Assembly: GCF_025502585.1 (NCBI RefSeq)
Contig: NZ_CP106679.1
Span: forward strand, 4,247,501-4,311,500
Reading direction: 5' to 3'
DNA length: 64,000 nucleotides
Source of the DNA: Reichenbachiella agarivorans
GTDB lineage: Bacteria > Bacteroidota > Bacteroidia > Cytophagales > Cyclobacteriaceae
Each line of letters opens with the position of its first letter. Within the stretch, counting starts at the first letter, position 1. Positions 63,201 through 64,000 of this stretch are shown piece after piece. The position numbers were made by a program, and so were the translations under genes. Under the pieces are notes generated by a model. That model worked only from the letters and a program-made list of their open reading frames with translations, made no database searches and was not told the DNA's origin.

Positions 63201-64000
63201 TTATTTGACATCCCACCACACTTTCGTGTTGAGATTGTCTGGCCCCTGACGAGCGATCACTGCATCGTAATTGTCTTTATTGAGTGCCTGTACATCGGTT
63301 GGATAGATGAATCTCACAGGTACCGTAGGCTGAACTGCTCCAGACCCTGGCGTAATCGTCGGGTAGCCAGTTCTTCTCCAGTCAAACCATGCTTCCATAC
63401 CGCTAAAAAACAATGCGATCCATTTTTGTGTCCCGATTTTCTCCAAAAGCTCTTCTTGTGTGCCAGTATAGGCTACATCTGCTTGTGTGAAATAAGTCGC
63501 GTCTGGCTCTACTGCAGCACTGATTTCAGTATAGCCACCCACATCTAGTCTAGAAATATAGTAGTCAAATGAAGATTGGATACCATTCATATAGTAAGTC
63601 TTAGCATCACCAGTCGAGATAAATCCACGCTCTCTCGCCTCTGCCAATACAAACTGCAACTCAGAATAGCTCATCAAGATCGATTGTCTTGCTATCGGTG
63701 AAGCCAAATCATCACATGCAGAACAAGAGAACATCAAACCCACACGTGAGATGTAATTCGATCCACCTTTGTCAGCCTCTCCAGTAGGAGAATAAGCCAA
63801 TGCTTCTTCATCAGCTAGGCCATTAGGTACTCCTTGATAATCATCCAAAGTACCGACCAATCCTGCTCCAGAATTAGTCGTAGGTTGTGCATACGCATAA
63901 AGTCTGTTATCACCTAGTGACTTCAGGATTGTCTCCATGTTTTCACTCAATCTGTATTCATCATACGAACCAGAACGAGTGGTATAAAGTGGCTGCTGGT
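63201..64000 (-). CDS. SusD/RagB-like nutrient-binding lipoprotein (C-terminal part)
   Basis: Only the last 266 residues are in the window; the frame continues beyond 64000. The segment SILMSYSELQFVLAEARERG with GDAKTYYMNGIQSSFDYY is the C-terminal TPR signature of SusD-like_2 proteins, and WIALFFSGMEAWFDWRRTGYP follows the family pattern. It forms the lid of a SusC TonB-dependent transporter; that gene is expected just outside the right edge. It is the first gene visible of the phosphatase-phosphonate operon. Confidence 0.93.
   Translation of the reverse strand, partial: QQPLYTTRSGSYDEYRLSENMETILKSLGDNRLYAYAQPTTNSGAGLVGTLDDYQGVPNGLADEEALAYSPTGEADKGGSNYISRVGLMFSCSACDDLASPIARQSILMSYSELQFVLAEARERGFISTGDAKTYYMNGIQSSFDYYISRLDVGGYTEISAAVEPDATYFTQADVAYTGTQEELLEKIGTQKWIALFFSGMEAWFDWRRTGYPTITPGSGAVQPTVPVRFIYPTDVQALNKDNYDAVIARQGPDNLNTKVWWDVK

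Overview
The window comes from a Bacteroidota chromosome, most likely a marine member of the Cytophagales close to Reichenbachiella (genus is an inference from gene content). Supporting signs are a type IX secretion sorting domain on a secreted polysaccharide lyase, a SusD-like lipoprotein with a SusC expected just past the right edge, DUF4468 proteins, DUF5690, class II xylose isomerase, Bacteroidota-type -7 boxes (TAnnTTTG), and housekeeping genes in typical Bacteroidota form (AccA, PdhB, DnaA, two-subunit methylmalonyl-CoA mutase). I see no rRNA, tRNA, CRISPR array, intact insertion sequence or prophage.

Layout. 0-6.5 kb: a coiled-coil membrane protein with a tiny secreted peptide, a sigma-54 response regulator/hybrid kinase pair, and two secreted DUF4468 paralogues. 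6.8-11.2 kb: xylose use (xylB-xylA, terminator, xylE). 11.2-13.2 kb: an AT-rich accessory patch with an HNH protein and a lipoprotein, an attC-like hairpin, and about 800 bp of non-coding repeats including a 22-bp-period array of 8-bp palindromes. 13.2-16.7 kb: peroxide defence (glutathione peroxidase plus OhrR-type regulator), a small lipoprotein, DUF2200, a rhamnogalacturonan-acetylesterase-like enzyme. 17-22.3 kb: lipid and one-carbon housekeeping: SDR, folA, fmt, a desaturase strikingly like eukaryotic sphingolipid delta-4 desaturase, yidD, an acyltransferase, accA, a PspC protein. 22.4-31.9 kb: OmpA/TPR lipoprotein, pdhB, mutBA, dnaA, glutaminase. 32-36 kb: quinone oxidoreductase and a RecB/AddA-like helicase-nuclease whose Walker A motif lies upstream of any ordinary start codon. 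36-41 kb: homogentisate catabolism (hmgA, scoA, scoB, fahA, flavin reductase). 41-45.5 kb: DUF1275 membrane protein, lipocalin-like protein, a two-component system, and a small HEPN-like protein. 45.6-49 kb: a modular family-6 polysaccharide lyase.

The most interesting region is 50.3 kb to the right edge. Eleven co-directional genes, nearly all overlapping or a few bases apart, run SusD, unknown lipoprotein, NPP/alkaline-phosphatase-like enzyme, calcineurin-like phosphoesterase, PI-PLC-like lipoprotein, PhoX-like phosphatase, LamG/purple-acid-phosphatase-like enzyme, PbfA-type PLP enzyme, phosphonatase-like hydrolase, DUF5690 transporter, and TIGR03364 FAD oxidoreductase. This looks like an organophosphorus utilisation locus. 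Envelope enzymes would cleave phosphoesters, a SusC/D pair would take up products, and a cytoplasmic branch would break the C-P bond of aminoethylphosphonate-type compounds without PhnW or C-P lyase. I consider it the best candidate for an undescribed system here.
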